NCBI RefSeq assembly: GCF_017874255.1 | Contig: NZ_JAGGLD010000005.1 | Span: forward strand, 124,001-188,000 | Source of the DNA: Paenibacillus shirakamiensis | GTDB lineage: Bacteria; Bacillota; Bacilli; Paenibacillales; Paenibacillaceae | Direction of reading: 5' to 3' | DNA length: 64,000 nucleotides | Part shown: piece by piece, positions 17,629 through 26,777 of the stretch | Layout of the letters: each line of letters begins with the position of its first letter | Position numbering within the stretch: position 1 is the stretch's first letter | Notes under the pieces: generated by a model | Told to the model about the DNA's origin: nothing | Databases searched by the model: none | Seen by the model: only the letters and a program-made list of their open reading frames with translations | Translations under genes and position numbers: made by a program

Positions 17629-18636
17629 ATGCAAAAGCTGCAGGACGCTTTCGGGCGAATTCATGATTACCTTCGGATCTCTGTCACCGATCGTTGCAAT
17701 TTAAGATGCGTCTACTGTATGCCAGCTGAAGGAATGGTCTTCCAGCCTCAGCACGAGATTATGAGCTATGAGGAGATTGCCGAAGTTGTCCGTGCTCTAG
17801 CCCCTATGGGCTTAAGCAAAGTACGGATTACAGGTGGTGAACCTCTAGTACGCAAGGATCTCGAACAGCTCATTCAGATGCTATCCGAGATTGAAGGTAT
17901 TGAAGATATCTCCATGACTACTAATGGAATGATGCTACCACAGAAGGCACACCTCTTAAAAAAAGCCGGTCTTAACCGGATTAATATCAGCCTTGACTCC
18001 TTGCAAGCGGATCGCTTTGCCACCATCACACGCGGAGGCGATGTGCATAAAGTACTTGAAGGAATTCAAGCTGCACATGAAGCTGGCCTTGATCCCATCA
18101 AGCTGAATGTAGTTCTAATGAAAGGCATGAATGAGGATGAAATCCGTGATTTCATAGCCCTTACTCTAGATCGACCGATTCATGTCCGCTTTATTGAATA
18201 TATGCCGATTGGCAGTGCATCCGATAACTGGAGGGCGACTTATCTCCCTTTAGAAGCCGTAACCGCCGTGTGCCAAGAGAATGGCTGGCAGACTGAAGAG
18301 GCTCATCTTCCTAAAGGTAACGGCCCTTCACAAAATCGAAGAGTCCAAGGTGCGGTAGGCACCTATGGATTAATTCATCCCGTCAGCGAACACTTCTGCG
18401 ACAATTGTAATCGGCTTCGCCTTACCGCAGACGGACATATCAAATCTTGCCTCTATTGGTCGGAAGAAGTGTCGGTCCGTGAGCTTACTGGAAAACATCA
18501 GCCCGAAGCCATACAGCAACTCTTCCTTCGCTCTCTGGGCACCAAGCCCAAAAATCATGAGATGGCCTTAGCCCTAGAGAAAAAAGCTCAAAGCAATACG
18601 CCAACTTCCCGAAAGATGTCTCAAATCGGGGGGTAG
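17629..18636 (+). CDS. moaA: GTP 3',8-cyclase MoaA
   Basis: Radical-SAM enzyme that converts GTP to 3',8-cyclo-7,8-dihydro-GTP, the first step of molybdenum cofactor synthesis (with MoaC). The SAM-cluster motif C23-x3-C27-x2-C30 lies in CNLRCVYC. The C-terminal cluster ligands are in FCDNCNRLRLTADGHIKSC. The protein ends in Gly-Gly (MSQIGG), the tail inserted into the active site. At 335 residues it is full length. The frame also opens at ATG 17620, but AAAGG abuts it; the ATG at 17629 has correct spacing. No moaC, moaD, moaE or moeA is in the window; mobA is close by. Confidence 0.96.
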   Translation: MQKLQDAFGRIHDYLRISVTDRCNLRCVYCMPAEGMVFQPQHEIMSYEEIAEVVRALAPMGLSKVRITGGEPLVRKDLEQLIQMLSEIEGIEDISMTTNGMMLPQKAHLLKKAGLNRINISLDSLQADRFATITRGGDVHKVLEGIQAAHEAGLDPIKLNVVLMKGMNEDEIRDFIALTLDRPIHVRFIEYMPIGSASDNWRATYLPLEAVTAVCQENGWQTEEAHLPKGNGPSQNRRVQGAVGTYGLIHPVSEHFCDNCNRLRLTADGHIKSCLYWSEEVSVRELTGKHQPEAIQQLFLRSLGTKPKNHEMALALEKKAQSNTPTSRKMSQIGG

Positions 18637-18640
18637 ATCA

Positions 18641-18676
18641 AAAACGACCCAGCCTCTGTGGCAGGGTCGTTTTTTT
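18641..18676. terminator. Terminator between moaA and the DUF3231 gene
   Basis: AAAACGACCC/GGGTCGTTTT with an inner GCC/GGC helix and T runs in both directions; it serves two convergent genes. Confidence 0.92.
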
Positions 18677-18698
18677 AACGAAATAAACAAAATAAGTG

Positions 18699-19214
18699 TT
18701 AGTTAGTTGTCTCCGGTTTTTTCACTTGAAGCGGAGGGGGAATGAGCCAGCCCTTTTCTTTGTTCATTTTGAGAATCTTTGTTCCAAACTCTGTTTTGGT
18801 CAGATGATATTTCGCGAATAAGGCACCGATATCTTCCCGAATCGATTGACCCATGACCTGACTGCAAGCTACTAAGCCAAGTGCTACATCCGAGCTAATA
18901 ATAGCCGCAATTTCAGGGTCTGTGAGTCTAGCTCCAACAGGAATTTCCTCTAGCTTAACCGGCGGTCTTTCTGCCATCATAGGTGCTGGCGTAATACACT
19001 GATCAAGCAGTAAAGCATCTAAATCTTTAATATCTGTCCGTGCTTCTTCCAGCAGATCGGACAGTATTTTCTTCAGATCTTTGTCCCCAGCGTGATTTAG
19101 GTACACTTGATATAACGAGACTGCTCCCTTAGCCGCTGTGGAAGCCATCCATATACTGAATATTTCGCCATAATGCATCGGTTCGTCTTTTGGATTACCG
19201 CTTAGAATACCCAT
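18699..19214 (-). CDS. DUF3231 family protein
   Basis: A helical protein of 171 residues that starts MGILSGNPKDEPMHYGEIFSIW, typical of the DUF3231 family common in spore-forming bacilli, often in tandem-domain form. Here there is a single domain, about half the two-domain length. Four or more amphipathic helices suggest a ferritin-like or four-helix bundle fold, but I see no metal-ligand pattern I would trust. The frame extends to an ATG at 19235; AAGGGAG fits the ATG at 19214 (MGIL), which is also the conserved N-terminus. Function unknown; spore-associated roles are suggested only by family distribution. Confidence 0.8.
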   Translation of the reverse strand: MGILSGNPKDEPMHYGEIFSIWMASTAAKGAVSLYQVYLNHAGDKDLKKILSDLLEEARTDIKDLDALLLDQCITPAPMMAERPPVKLEEIPVGARLTDPEIAAIISSDVALGLVACSQVMGQSIREDIGALFAKYHLTKTEFGTKILKMNKEKGWLIPPPLQVKKPETTN

Positions 19215-19295
19215 AGTCATATACTCCCTTTTCATCTGATATTTACGAAAATAGTATATCCCAGGGCTTTGTTATCATGTATGAATTATTAATAG

Positions 19296-19940
19296 TCAAG
19301 CGAATTCATTCTTATTATAGATGGCTGCAGCCCGCTCATAATCTTCTGGGTAATTCATATTAAATGCTAGAAGGTCAGAGCTTACCTCCGTACCTTTTAC
19401 CATATCTTCTACCTTGATCTCTGCATGGTACAGCCCGCGGGTCCAGTTCATGACACGCAGATTGTCTTCTGCCAAACGATGTGCCAAGTCCACACTTAAT
19501 TCTCTTCGATACATGGCTAATAGGGGGAGCTCATTTCCTTCGGCACTCACGGGGAACACGGCATCATATCCCCTACCCTCAACGATTGGAGAGACATCGG
19601 TCACCCTTTCTGTGTATGTAATTAGCGTCTTGATATGTGGAGCAAGTACAAAAGGCATATCACAAGCCAATATCAGATTCCATGTTGTGGTGGAAGCCAT
19701 TAATCCCGCATGAATACCTGCAAGTGGTCCTTTTCCGGGAAATTCATCTGATATGATTCTGTATCCCAATTCCTGATAAGGAGTGGCGTTGTTGGCAACA
19801 ATGAGAACGTGAGACGTGATGGTTGCCAACATATGGACCGTACGCTCCATTAAGGAATGACCCCCAAACTTAAGTTCAGCCTTGTTCGTTCCCATTCTAG
19901 AAGATATCCCACCTGCGATCACAATGGCTGTGAACTCCAT
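19296..19940 (-). CDS. mobA: Molybdenum cofactor guanylyltransferase
   Basis: Transfers GMP from GTP to Mo-molybdopterin, giving the MGD cofactor used by DMSO-reductase-family enzymes. The 214-residue nucleotidyltransferase fold shows the N-terminal nucleotide loop AGGISSRMGTNKAELKFGG and the metal-binding ACDMPFV segment near residue 97. It lies about 11 kb from a bis-MGD molybdopterin oxidoreductase (31192-33264), a plausible client. It is separated from moaA by the convergent terminator and the DUF3231 gene, and no terminator of its own is clear in 19215-19295. Confidence 0.93.
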   Translation of the reverse strand: MEFTAIVIAGGISSRMGTNKAELKFGGHSLMERTVHMLATITSHVLIVANNATPYQELGYRIISDEFPGKGPLAGIHAGLMASTTTWNLILACDMPFVLAPHIKTLITYTERVTDVSPIVEGRGYDAVFPVSAEGNELPLLAMYRRELSVDLAHRLAEDNLRVMNWTRGLYHAEIKVEDMVKGTEVSSDLLAFNMNYPEDYERAAAIYNKNEFA

Positions 19941-20036
19941 GTCCCTTCACCTACTCTTCTGTAAAATATTTGGACAATCTATAAAAAGTTGGTTTGTATC
20001 CCTTAGCATCACATGGTACATTGAATTTATTAACCA

Positions 20037-21275
20037 ATGAGCCGAAAGGAATGGCGCCTTTTGCAGAATCAGGCAAGGCAACAAAGAAGCATGCTGCCCT
20101 TAGGGTTTTTGAACTTTTTTATCTACGGCATCATGGTTATTTTCGGAGGATTTTTTCAACTGTATCTGCAAGATATTGGTCTCGACAAACTAGAGATTGG
20201 AAGTCTGATTGCGATGGCTCCCGTGGTCTCCATTGCGGCACATCCTTTCTGGAAGTACTGTAATGAACGCCAGCAAAATGCAAAATACGTCCTAGTTATG
20301 ACACTGACGGGCTTATTGGTAGCTAGTCTCCTAGTCTATCAGGCAACGACTTATACCAATCTGTATTGGATCATGATTGTATTTTATTTTTTTCAAACGA
20401 CACTGCCTGCTCAGAACAATACACTTACCCTACACTATATTGAGCCTTCTCGGTATAAATTTGAGACGTTGCGTCAATGGGGATCTATCGGGACCGGTGT
20501 GATTGCCATCATCTCAGGCGTTATATTTTATGTCTATGACCAGATCGATCTTATCTTTGTTCTTATCGCTTGTCTTCTGCTGGCTATTGGATCCGCTTTC
20601 ATATTACGTCCAGTTCCCTATGGGAATGAAGTGCTTAGACTAACTTCCAAAGAAATAAGGGGTAGTTTGCAGAGCAAGCACTTTATCGTCTTCGTCATTT
20701 TAGGCATGCTGATCGCCATTTCAAGTACGATGAATGCTATATTTATGCCCATTTTTCTCACGGAACTTGGTGGATCACGTCTAGATGTAGGTCTAGCTAT
20801 TGCGCTGTCTGTGGTGGCTGAGACTGCCGTATATTTGGCCTTGCGGAGATACATCCGAAAAGACCTGACCTCACTCATGATCTGTATCGCTATAACGGCT
20901 TTACTGTTCAGCATTCGGTGGTATCTTATGTCTCAGACGACAAGCCCTGCTCAGGTTCTCTTGCTTCAATGCATGCACGCCATTACGCTCGGTGGATTTT
21001 ATTATGTAGGAACACAGATTACAACGCTACTTCTGCCTAGACCTTTTCGTTCTTCGGGACAAGCTGTGTTAACCCTGGGCTGGGGAGGAGTATCCGGCGT
21101 TATCGCAGGATTGCTTGGCGGTTGGCTATATCAGACCTTTGGTGGAGTTACTATGTATAAAGCGGGGTTCACCTTTGCCTTTATCGGTATGCTAGGTTTC
21201 GCCTTCATGGGATATCGCATGTTCAAACGAGGTTATACACCTATAATTCACAATCCAGAGTATGATTCCGAGTAG
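20037..21275 (+). CDS. MFS transporter (MFS_1-like)
   Basis: A 412-residue major facilitator protein with about 12 membrane helices. The N-terminal part (FFIYGIMVIFGGFFQLYLQDIGLDKLEIGSL) and the ILxAxxGFxxGGxxW-like middle resemble the LacY/HcaT-type 'MFS_1-like' group rather than the drug:H+ antiporters. The substrate is unknown. It is divergent from mobA and followed closely by a GNAT gene (10 nt after the stop), so the two form an operon. The start at ATG 20037 has only a weak upstream ribosome binding site. Confidence 0.85.
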   Translation: MSRKEWRLLQNQARQQRSMLPLGFLNFFIYGIMVIFGGFFQLYLQDIGLDKLEIGSLIAMAPVVSIAAHPFWKYCNERQQNAKYVLVMTLTGLLVASLLVYQATTYTNLYWIMIVFYFFQTTLPAQNNTLTLHYIEPSRYKFETLRQWGSIGTGVIAIISGVIFYVYDQIDLIFVLIACLLLAIGSAFILRPVPYGNEVLRLTSKEIRGSLQSKHFIVFVILGMLIAISSTMNAIFMPIFLTELGGSRLDVGLAIALSVVAETAVYLALRRYIRKDLTSLMICIAITALLFSIRWYLMSQTTSPAQVLLLQCMHAITLGGFYYVGTQITTLLLPRPFRSSGQAVLTLGWGGVSGVIAGLLGGWLYQTFGGVTMYKAGFTFAFIGMLGFAFMGYRMFKRGYTPIIHNPEYDSE

Positions 21276-21285
21276 GAGACCCAAT

Positions 21286-21732
21286 ATGATCGTGATCTTA
21301 GATGTTTCTCAGCCCTCTATAGCACAACAGATTTTGGATATACAGATCCCTGCTTATCAAATCGAAGCGAGGCTTATTGGATTTGAGGGAATTCCGGGCC
21401 TTACAGAAACGACTAATATGCTCGTAGACTCATCCGAGAATTTCCTCGGTTATCTCATTGAAGAACGTCTTGTCGGAGTGCTATCTTATGAGGAGACTGA
21501 AGAGGGGCTGCATATATGTCGGCTAATAGTTCATCCTGATTATTTTAGGCAGGGAATAGCTAGGCAGTTATTACGATACTTCTTGCACCAGCACAAATTA
21601 AAGCATCCCATTCTTGTAAGCACCGGATCATTAAATACGCCAGCCCTTCAGCTTTATAACTCTGAAGGATTTGAAGTCACAGGATATCTTGAAGTAGCTC
21701 AGGGTGTCATGATCACCAATTTGGCGATATAA
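21286..21732 (+). CDS. GNAT-family N-acetyltransferase
   Basis: A 148-residue acetyl-CoA-dependent acyltransferase. Motif A is visible as LIVHPDYFRQGIARQLLRYFL (R/Q-x-x-G-x-A at about residues 92-97), followed by VSTGSLNTPALQLYNSEGFEVTGY. The acceptor substrate cannot be told. TAGGAG, overlapping the MFS stop, lies 7 nt before the ATG at 21286; upstream in-frame codons lack a site. Probably co-transcribed with the MFS gene. Confidence 0.88.
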   Translation: MIVILDVSQPSIAQQILDIQIPAYQIEARLIGFEGIPGLTETTNMLVDSSENFLGYLIEERLVGVLSYEETEEGLHICRLIVHPDYFRQGIARQLLRYFLHQHKLKHPILVSTGSLNTPALQLYNSEGFEVTGYLEVAQGVMITNLAI

Positions 21733-21740
21733 CTTAAGAA

Positions 21741-21791
21741 CAATCCTTATGCATTGTCACGCCGATTCGTCACGCCAATGTCATAGGATTG
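21741..21791. repeat. Hairpin with internal direct repeat
   Basis: CAATCC..TATG..CATTG pairs with CAATG..CATA..GGATTG (15 bp with single-T bulges). The loop contains two copies of GTCACGCC 13 nt apart (21756 and 21769). No T tract follows; purpose unknown. Confidence 0.55.
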
Positions 21792-21853
21792 CTCTATGGA
21801 TTACTATAAAGTATGAAACGCATTTCAGAGCAAGCGCTTTCCAAAATCCACAA

Positions 21854-21920
21854 CAATAACCCCCGATTGCGCTACCAGTAACTTAGGTCTGATGGCATCA
21901 TCGGGGGATTTTGTTATTTT
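21854..21920. terminator. Terminator shared by GNAT and nitroreductase genes
   Basis: AATAACCCCCGAT pairs with ATCGGGGG plus GTTATT across a bulge, with a long loop and T-rich ends. It lies between convergent genes. Confidence 0.6.
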
Positions 21921-21944
21921 GCAGTATAAAATTTCATGATGATA

Positions 21945-22553
21945 TTATTTAAATACTTTTACTCGCTCTTCCAAAGGTTGGAACTGTTTGTCGCCAGCAG
22001 GAGCTACAATTTTACCGAAAGGCATTTGCGCTCTGAGCCTCCAATTCTCAGGAATACCCCATTCGGAAGTAATTGCTTCATCAATAATCGGATTATAATG
22101 TTGCAGGGAAGCACCAAGTCCTTCAAGCTCAAGGGCAGTCCAAATCACAAATTGAAGCATACCAGAGGATTGCTCAGACCAGATCGGGAAATTATCTGCA
22201 TAGGCTGCGAATTGCTGCTGCAAACCAGCTACGACATTCGTATCTTCGAAGAAAAGAATCGTACCATAACCGGCACGGAAAGATTCAATCTTTTCTGCTG
22301 TAGATTTGAAGTTCTCCTCATTATTTACTATTTTGCGCAAAATATCTTCTGTATGATTCCATAGTTTGTCATGGTTTTCGCCTAAAAGCACAACTACACG
22401 AGCACTTTGGGAGTTAAAAGAAGCAGGGGTGTGTTTAACAGCTTCATTTACAATTTCAGTAATTTTATCATCGGAGATGACCTGTTCTTTGCTGATTGCA
22501 TAAATACTACGTCTGTTTTTCACCGCATCAAAAAATGAACTTGAATTCGACAT
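21945..22553 (-). CDS. Nitroreductase-family oxidoreductase (YdgI/HBN1-like)
   Basis: FMN-dependent NAD(P)H oxidoreductase, 202 residues. The N-terminal FMN-phosphate motif is NRRSIYAIS near residue 13, followed by TPASFNSQSARVVVLLGENHDKLW. The central YADNFPIWSEQSSGMLQFVIWTALELEGLGASLQHYN is the dimer/flavin region. It matches the 'nitroreductase HBN1-like' subgroup (YdgI/YodC type) found in bacilli. The physiological substrate is unknown. AAGGTAGG precedes the ATG. It is a single gene between two terminators. Confidence 0.92.
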   Translation of the reverse strand: MSNSSSFFDAVKNRRSIYAISKEQVISDDKITEIVNEAVKHTPASFNSQSARVVVLLGENHDKLWNHTEDILRKIVNNEENFKSTAEKIESFRAGYGTILFFEDTNVVAGLQQQFAAYADNFPIWSEQSSGMLQFVIWTALELEGLGASLQHYNPIIDEAITSEWGIPENWRLRAQMPFGKIVAPAGDKQFQPLEERVKVFK

Positions 22554-22674
22554 TTGAATACCTACCTTCTTAAAGTTAGTAATTTACTTTTTAATTGTAA
22601 CACACCTTTTGAGAGAATGACAATCCCGAATTTACTTTTCACTTTATAATTACCCCATCTATCCTACAGTATGC

Positions 22675-22724
22675 AAAAGAAGTGCACACCCCTATCCTAT
22701 GATAGAGCCTGTACACTTCTTTTT
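22675..22724 (-). terminator. Terminator of the glnS operon
   Basis: AAAGAAGTGTACA pairs with TGCACTTCTTT on the minus strand and is followed by T-rich sequence; it overlaps the last codons of the gene ending at 22723. Confidence 0.7.
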
Positions 22725-23166
22725 AGTGCGAAATACGATAGACATTCTGCCCATCGGGACCTGCCGTAACAAGAGTTACCTTCCATGGTACCGCAACAAG
22801 TTGCTGTAGTTCAGTGGCCTCCTCAGTACGCAACTTCACACCGAGGAATTGATTCTCAACCATGTCATAATCCTGATTGGGCTGTAATCCCCATTTCATC
22901 AGTAGCAACGTACGAAGGCCACCTACAGTAACAAACTTAATAGTATAACCCTCTTGCAGAGCTTGTCGAAACAGCTTTGGTTGCTGCACAGCGAAAGCGA
23001 TAAGTCCTTCCCATCCGCTGTCTTTGTCTCCATCTTCATCCCTAGGAAGGCCAGAAAAGTCCCCTTTTCTAGACATCTCCATTAGAGCCGTAGCAGGGAT
23101 TCCAGTACGCAACGCCTCCTCCAATACTCTGGATTCCGGCATACTCAGACGAGCTCTCTCGGCCAT
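22723..23166 (-). CDS. Hypothetical protein co-transcribed with glnS
   Basis: I do not recognise this protein of 147 residues (MAERARLSMPESRVLEEALR...). It is soluble, without membrane segments. A central segment (LRQ-like FRQALQEGYTIKFVTVGGLRTLLLMKWGL) is followed by a beta-rich C-terminus (VPWKVTLVTAGPDGQNVYRISH). The frame is open to 23229, inside the glnS 3' end, but GGGAGAGG precedes the ATG at 23166, leaving 19 nt after the glnS stop. This spacing and the shared terminator imply one operon with glnS. No function can be assigned. Confidence 0.7.
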   Translation of the reverse strand: MAERARLSMPESRVLEEALRTGIPATALMEMSRKGDFSGLPRDEDGDKDSGWEGLIAFAVQQPKLFRQALQEGYTIKFVTVGGLRTLLLMKWGLQPNQDYDMVENQFLGVKLRTEEATELQQLVAVPWKVTLVTAGPDGQNVYRISH

Positions 23167-23185
23167 GTATTCCTCTCCCTCGCCG

Positions 23186-24862
23186 TTATACCGATTTTGG
23201 TAGTTGGAACGAACTCTTGAGAGAGACAATCAAGTTAAATACTGGAGCGCCCGGTTTGGAATAGTGAGAGTCTACGTTGAAATAACCATGACGGAAAAAT
23301 TGGAACTTGTCTTGCGGCTTAGCATCTTGAAGAGCGGGTTCCACGAAACCTTGCACAATCGTCACCGAATTCGGATTGATTTGATCCATGAATGTCTTCT
23401 CAGGTAGCGAATCCTCTTCCTCTTGAATATCCCCGATAAGCGGCTCATACAAGCGGAATTCAGCGGGAACCGCTGTGCTTGCATCCACCCAGTGAATCGT
23501 ACCTTTGACTTTACGTCCCGTAAATCCACTCCCACTCTTCGTCTCTACATCATAGGTACAGTGAATTTCAACTACTTTACCTTCTTCATCCTTGATAACC
23601 TCATTACACTTGATGAAATAGGCATGCTTGAGACGAACTTCATTGCCCGGGAATAGACGGAAATATTTGTTCGGCGGATTCTCCATGAAGTCATCTTGCT
23701 CAATGTAAATTTCACGGGAAAATGGAATTTGACGATTACCCATATCTGGATTTTCGGTATTATTCTCCGCTTCTAGATATTCGATCTCCCCTTCAGGATA
23801 ATTCGTGATGACGACCTTCAGCGGGTGAAGAACAGCCATAGTTCGCGGCGCCTTCAGTTTCAGATCTTCCCGGATAAAATGATCCAGCATCGCCGTCTCT
23901 ACAATCCCTTGAGTCTTAGCTATACCTGTCTCGAACACAAAGTTCTTGATCGCTTCCGGTGTAAAGCCTCTGCGGCGTAATCCCGAGATGGTAGGCATTC
24001 TTGGATCATCCCAACCATCAACGACTCCTTCATCCACTAACATCTTGAGTTTCCTTTTACTAGTCACGGCGGAAGCTAGGTTCAACCGTCCAAATTCATA
24101 TTGATGGGGCTCATTAGGAATGTCCGTCTCTGCGATGACCCAATCATAGAATGGACGTTGGTCTTCGAACTCAATGGAACATAGGGAGTGCGTTACGCCT
24201 TCAATGGCATCTTCCAGCGGATGTGCGAAAGTGTACATTGGATAAATACACCACGTATCCCCCGTATTATGATGTGTCACATGAGCAATCCGGTAAATGA
24301 CAGGGTCCCGCAAATTGATATTAGGTGCAGTCATGTCGATTTTGGCACGAAGTACTTTCTCGCCGTTCTTGAACTCTCCATCTCGCATCCGAGTGAACAA
24401 GTCTACATTTTCTTCTATTGAACGCTCGCGATAAGGGCTATTCACGCCAGGCTCTGTTAAAGTACCGCGCTTCTCCCGAATTTCATCCGCACTCAAATCA
24501 TCCACATAAGCTTTGCCTTTTTTGATCAGAACAAGAGCCCTGTTGTACATTTCCTCGAAATAATTGGAAGCAAAGCGAAGTTCACTCCATTCAAATCCAA
24601 GCCACTGTACATCTTCCTTAATAGAATTCACATATTCTATATCTTCTTTCACTGGGTTGGTATCGTCAAAACGAAGATTCGTTCGTCCCCCAAATTCCTG
24701 CGCCAGTGTAAAGTTGATCCAAATCGCTTTGGCGTGTCCAATATGAAGGTATCCGTTCGGCTCTGGAGGAAAGCGAGTGACTACTTCCTGTACCTTACCT
24801 GTACGTAAATCTTCTGAGATTATATTTTTAATAAAGTTAGGAGGGGTGCTCGCGTTAGACAT
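23186..24862 (-). CDS. glnS: Glutaminyl-tRNA synthetase
   Basis: Class I aminoacyl-tRNA synthetase charging tRNA-Gln directly, 558 residues. The HIGH box is in [15 protein letters not shown] near residue 32, the KMSKS-equivalent is VTSKRKL near 265, and the C-terminal beta-barrel anticodon-binding region ([23 protein letters not shown]) is complete. Most Gram-positive bacteria instead make Gln-tRNA by GatCAB transamidation; Paenibacillus-type lineages are among those that also carry glnS. There is no YqeY fusion at the C-terminus. The frame extends to 24907, but the conserved N-terminus begins at [16 protein letters not shown] (24862), with AAAGG upstream. Confidence 0.95.
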   Translation of the reverse strand: MSNASTPPNFIKNIISEDLRTGKVQEVVTRFPPEPNGYLHIGHAKAIWINFTLAQEFGGRTNLRFDDTNPVKEDIEYVNSIKEDVQWLGFEWSELRFASNYFEEMYNRALVLIKKGKAYVDDLSADEIREKRGTLTEPGVNSPYRERSIEENVDLFTRMRDGEFKNGEKVLRAKIDMTAPNINLRDPVIYRIAHVTHHNTGDTWCIYPMYTFAHPLEDAIEGVTHSLCSIEFEDQRPFYDWVIAETDIPNEPHQYEFGRLNLASAVTSKRKLKMLVDEGVVDGWDDPRMPTISGLRRRGFTPEAIKNFVFETGIAKTQGIVETAMLDHFIREDLKLKAPRTMAVLHPLKVVITNYPEGEIEYLEAENNTENPDMGNRQIPFSREIYIEQDDFMENPPNKYFRLFPGNEVRLKHAYFIKCNEVIKDEEGKVVEIHCTYDVETKSGSGFTGRKVKGTIHWVDASTAVPAEFRLYEPLIGDIQEEEDSLPEKTFMDQINPNSVTIVQGFVEPALQDAKPQDKFQFFRHGYFNVDSHYSKPGAPVFNLIVSLKSSFQLPKSV

Positions 24863-24977
24863 CAGTGATCTCAACCTTTCCATTATGGTGATACATAGGT
24901 TCCCCATTTTTTTCTTCTTCTAAATATACCGATATCTCCGCAATAGTTCAATGCCATCCATTTATTAAGCAGGTAAC

Positions 24978-25017
24978 GAAAAAGAAGGCATCCGCGCTCA
25001 CAAGCGGATACCTTCTT
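24978..25017 (-). terminator. Terminator of the iron/heme operon
   Basis: A 14-bp stem (AAGAAGGTATCCGC / GCGGATGCCTTCTT on the minus strand, one wobble) is followed by a T-rich tail, just after the stop at 25028. Confidence 0.88.
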
Positions 25018-25027
25018 GATTGGACCA

Positions 25028-25882
25028 TCAAGTTAAGATGGAACTAACGTGGGCTTCAGAGGGAAGATGCGTGACTACGACCTGATGAATCGTCACACGA
25101 TTTCCAGTAATGGGACCCGTAGATGGCTCACCATTTTTGGAATCCTTACCCGCGCCGTGTGCTCCATGTGCAGAGGTGGAGGTTACGGCTATATCTGAAG
25201 ATTCACTTTGCTTAGCCTCAGCACGACGATTATGGGCATGTCGGAAAGAATCACTACTAGACCATGCGTGAAACGCCTCTTCATTCTCCCATGTCGTGCA
25301 TACTCGAACCACTTCAGTCTCATCATTTAGCTTAGAATGGAGTACATCCATACGAACGAAACCTGGAAATGTGTGTACACTTTTTGGGGATTTGAATCGT
25401 TCCAAGACGAGGTCTGCTAATCCTGCCTTCACTTCAATGTAATTCTCCACAACGATCATTCCAGTGCCTCCCTCCTGTCTATTTAGTTCATGCGTCATTT
25501 TTTTCAGATAATTCACGACTTCTAGCGACGCTTCTCCGCCCATTAAGGCATGCTGTAGCAATGAAATCCCATGAGGACCTTTAGTATTCAGCATAGAAGG
25601 ATACCGCTCTAGTGCGGACTGGACGATGGACAACTCACCTAGCATCGCCGCAGCAAATAAATCCATACGAGCTCCCTGAGCAATTAACCATTCCGCAATA
25701 TCTCTGCGACCCACATGAGAAGCTGCACCTAGCGCCGTCTCCCAGTCATCTCCACCCCAATTCATGGCTGCATGGAGTAACCCGGGTTCATCATCTAGCA
25801 GTTGTTTTACTTTCTCGAGATCCATATGGGCCGAACCCACAAACTCCCGCACCTGTTCTTGATCTAAAGCTTTGCCAGCCAT
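25028..25882 (-). CDS. Ankyrin-repeat / IsdG-type heme monooxygenase fusion
   Basis: A 284-residue two-domain protein. Residues about 1-130 hold ankyrin-like helix pairs (DLEKVKQLLDDEPGLLHAA, ETALGAASHVGRRDIAEWLI, DLFAAAMLGELSIVQSALERYP, GISLLQHALMGG). From M142 an antibiotic-biosynthesis-monooxygenase domain follows. Counted from that Met, Asn6, Trp66 and His76 (N147, W207, H217) occupy exactly the positions of the Asn-Trp-His triad of IsdI-type heme-degrading enzymes (VVENYIEV, HAWSSS, RHAHNRR). A Ser/Gly/His-rich segment (residues 225-262) and a beta-like tail close the chain. It is the last gene of a Fur-boxed ABC importer operon, 91 bp after the ATPase gene, suggesting iron release from imported heme. 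GGAGGGGGAG precedes the ATG. Heme activity is inferred from the triad and context. Confidence 0.85.
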   Translation of the reverse strand: MAGKALDQEQVREFVGSAHMDLEKVKQLLDDEPGLLHAAMNWGGDDWETALGAASHVGRRDIAEWLIAQGARMDLFAAAMLGELSIVQSALERYPSMLNTKGPHGISLLQHALMGGEASLEVVNYLKKMTHELNRQEGGTGMIVVENYIEVKAGLADLVLERFKSPKSVHTFPGFVRMDVLHSKLNDETEVVRVCTTWENEEAFHAWSSSDSFRHAHNRRAEAKQSESSDIAVTSTSAHGAHGAGKDSKNGEPSTGPITGNRVTIHQVVVTHLPSEAHVSSILT

Positions 25883-25973
25883 ACTCTACTCCCCCTCCGT
25901 GTCTTCTATTATCCTCCCTATCCGGATCTTGCTTATGTCTGATCTATCTGCTCATATCTGATCTATGGGCTAA

Positions 25974-26777
25974 TTAATGTGCTGATCCTGACTCTAAAGG
26001 GGATATCCCAGAAGGCATATATACCGGAACTCCGTTGTCATCAAAAATCCTTGCCTCTATGCCGAATACTTCTCGGAAAAATGAAGGCTGAAATATCTCG
26101 CTAGGTGTACCCTCTTGTACGATAGCCCCCTGCTTCACGGCGATCAGCCGATCACAGTAGCGTGCCGCTTGATTCAGATCATGGAGTACCATTACTACGG
26201 TAAGACCCTGATCTTGATTAAGCTGGCGTATCAGCTCCATAAGTTCCAGTTGGTGTGCAATGTCTAGGTACGTTGTCGGTTCATCCAGCAGCAAAATTTT
26301 GGGCGTCTGAGCCATCGCCATGGCTAGCCATGCTCGCTGCCTTTCACCACCAGATAACATCAGTAGAGATCGATGTTGCAACAACTCCATCTTCGTTACT
26401 TGAAGCGCCCAGTCTACAATATCTTCTTGCTCTCCCCTACATTCCTCATACCATTTGAGATGCGGGTGACGTCCTCGGCGAACCAGATCCCGCACCGTGA
26501 TATCGAGTGCAGCTTCTTGTACTTGAGCCAGCATCGTCATTCTCTGAGCGATATGTTTAGTACTCAGTCTTTTCAGATTGTGCCCATCTAGCTGTACCTC
26601 CCCGCTTCGGGGTGAAGCCAGCCTTGCCAACATCCGGAGCACTGTAGATTTACCTGAACCATTGGGACCCACTATCCCTAGCCATTCTCCTTCGCGAACA
26701 TCCAGACTTAGATCCTGCACGATAGATTCGGTTGTATACCCAAACGCTAGACGGGAAGCCGCTAGTGCTTCACTCAT
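25974..26777 (-). CDS. Iron-siderophore/heme ABC transporter ATPase (FecE/FhuC-like)
   Basis: A 267-residue ATPase of a Fe-chelate importer. Walker A GPNGSGKST near residue 37, Q-loop region MTMLAQVQEA, signature LSGGERQ, Walker B ILLLDEPTTYLD and switch His in VMVLHDLNQAARYCD are all intact. The FecE-type C-terminus ([23 protein letters not shown]) matches siderophore and heme importers. The start overlaps the permease stop by 4 bp (ATGA). Confidence 0.93.
   Translation of the reverse strand: MSEALAASRLAFGYTTESIVQDLSLDVREGEWLGIVGPNGSGKSTVLRMLARLASPRSGEVQLDGHNLKRLSTKHIAQRMTMLAQVQEAALDITVRDLVRRGRHPHLKWYEECRGEQEDIVDWALQVTKMELLQHRSLLMLSGGERQRAWLAMAMAQTPKILLLDEPTTYLDIAHQLELMELIRQLNQDQGLTVVMVLHDLNQAARYCDRLIAVKQGAIVQEGTPSEIFQPSFFREVFGIEARIFDDNGVPVYMPSGISPLESGSAH

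Noticed and set aside
21829..21842. cre-like sequence AGCAAGCGCTTTCC
   Set aside because: It lies between two convergent genes, away from any promoter, and has several mismatches to the CcpA consensus.
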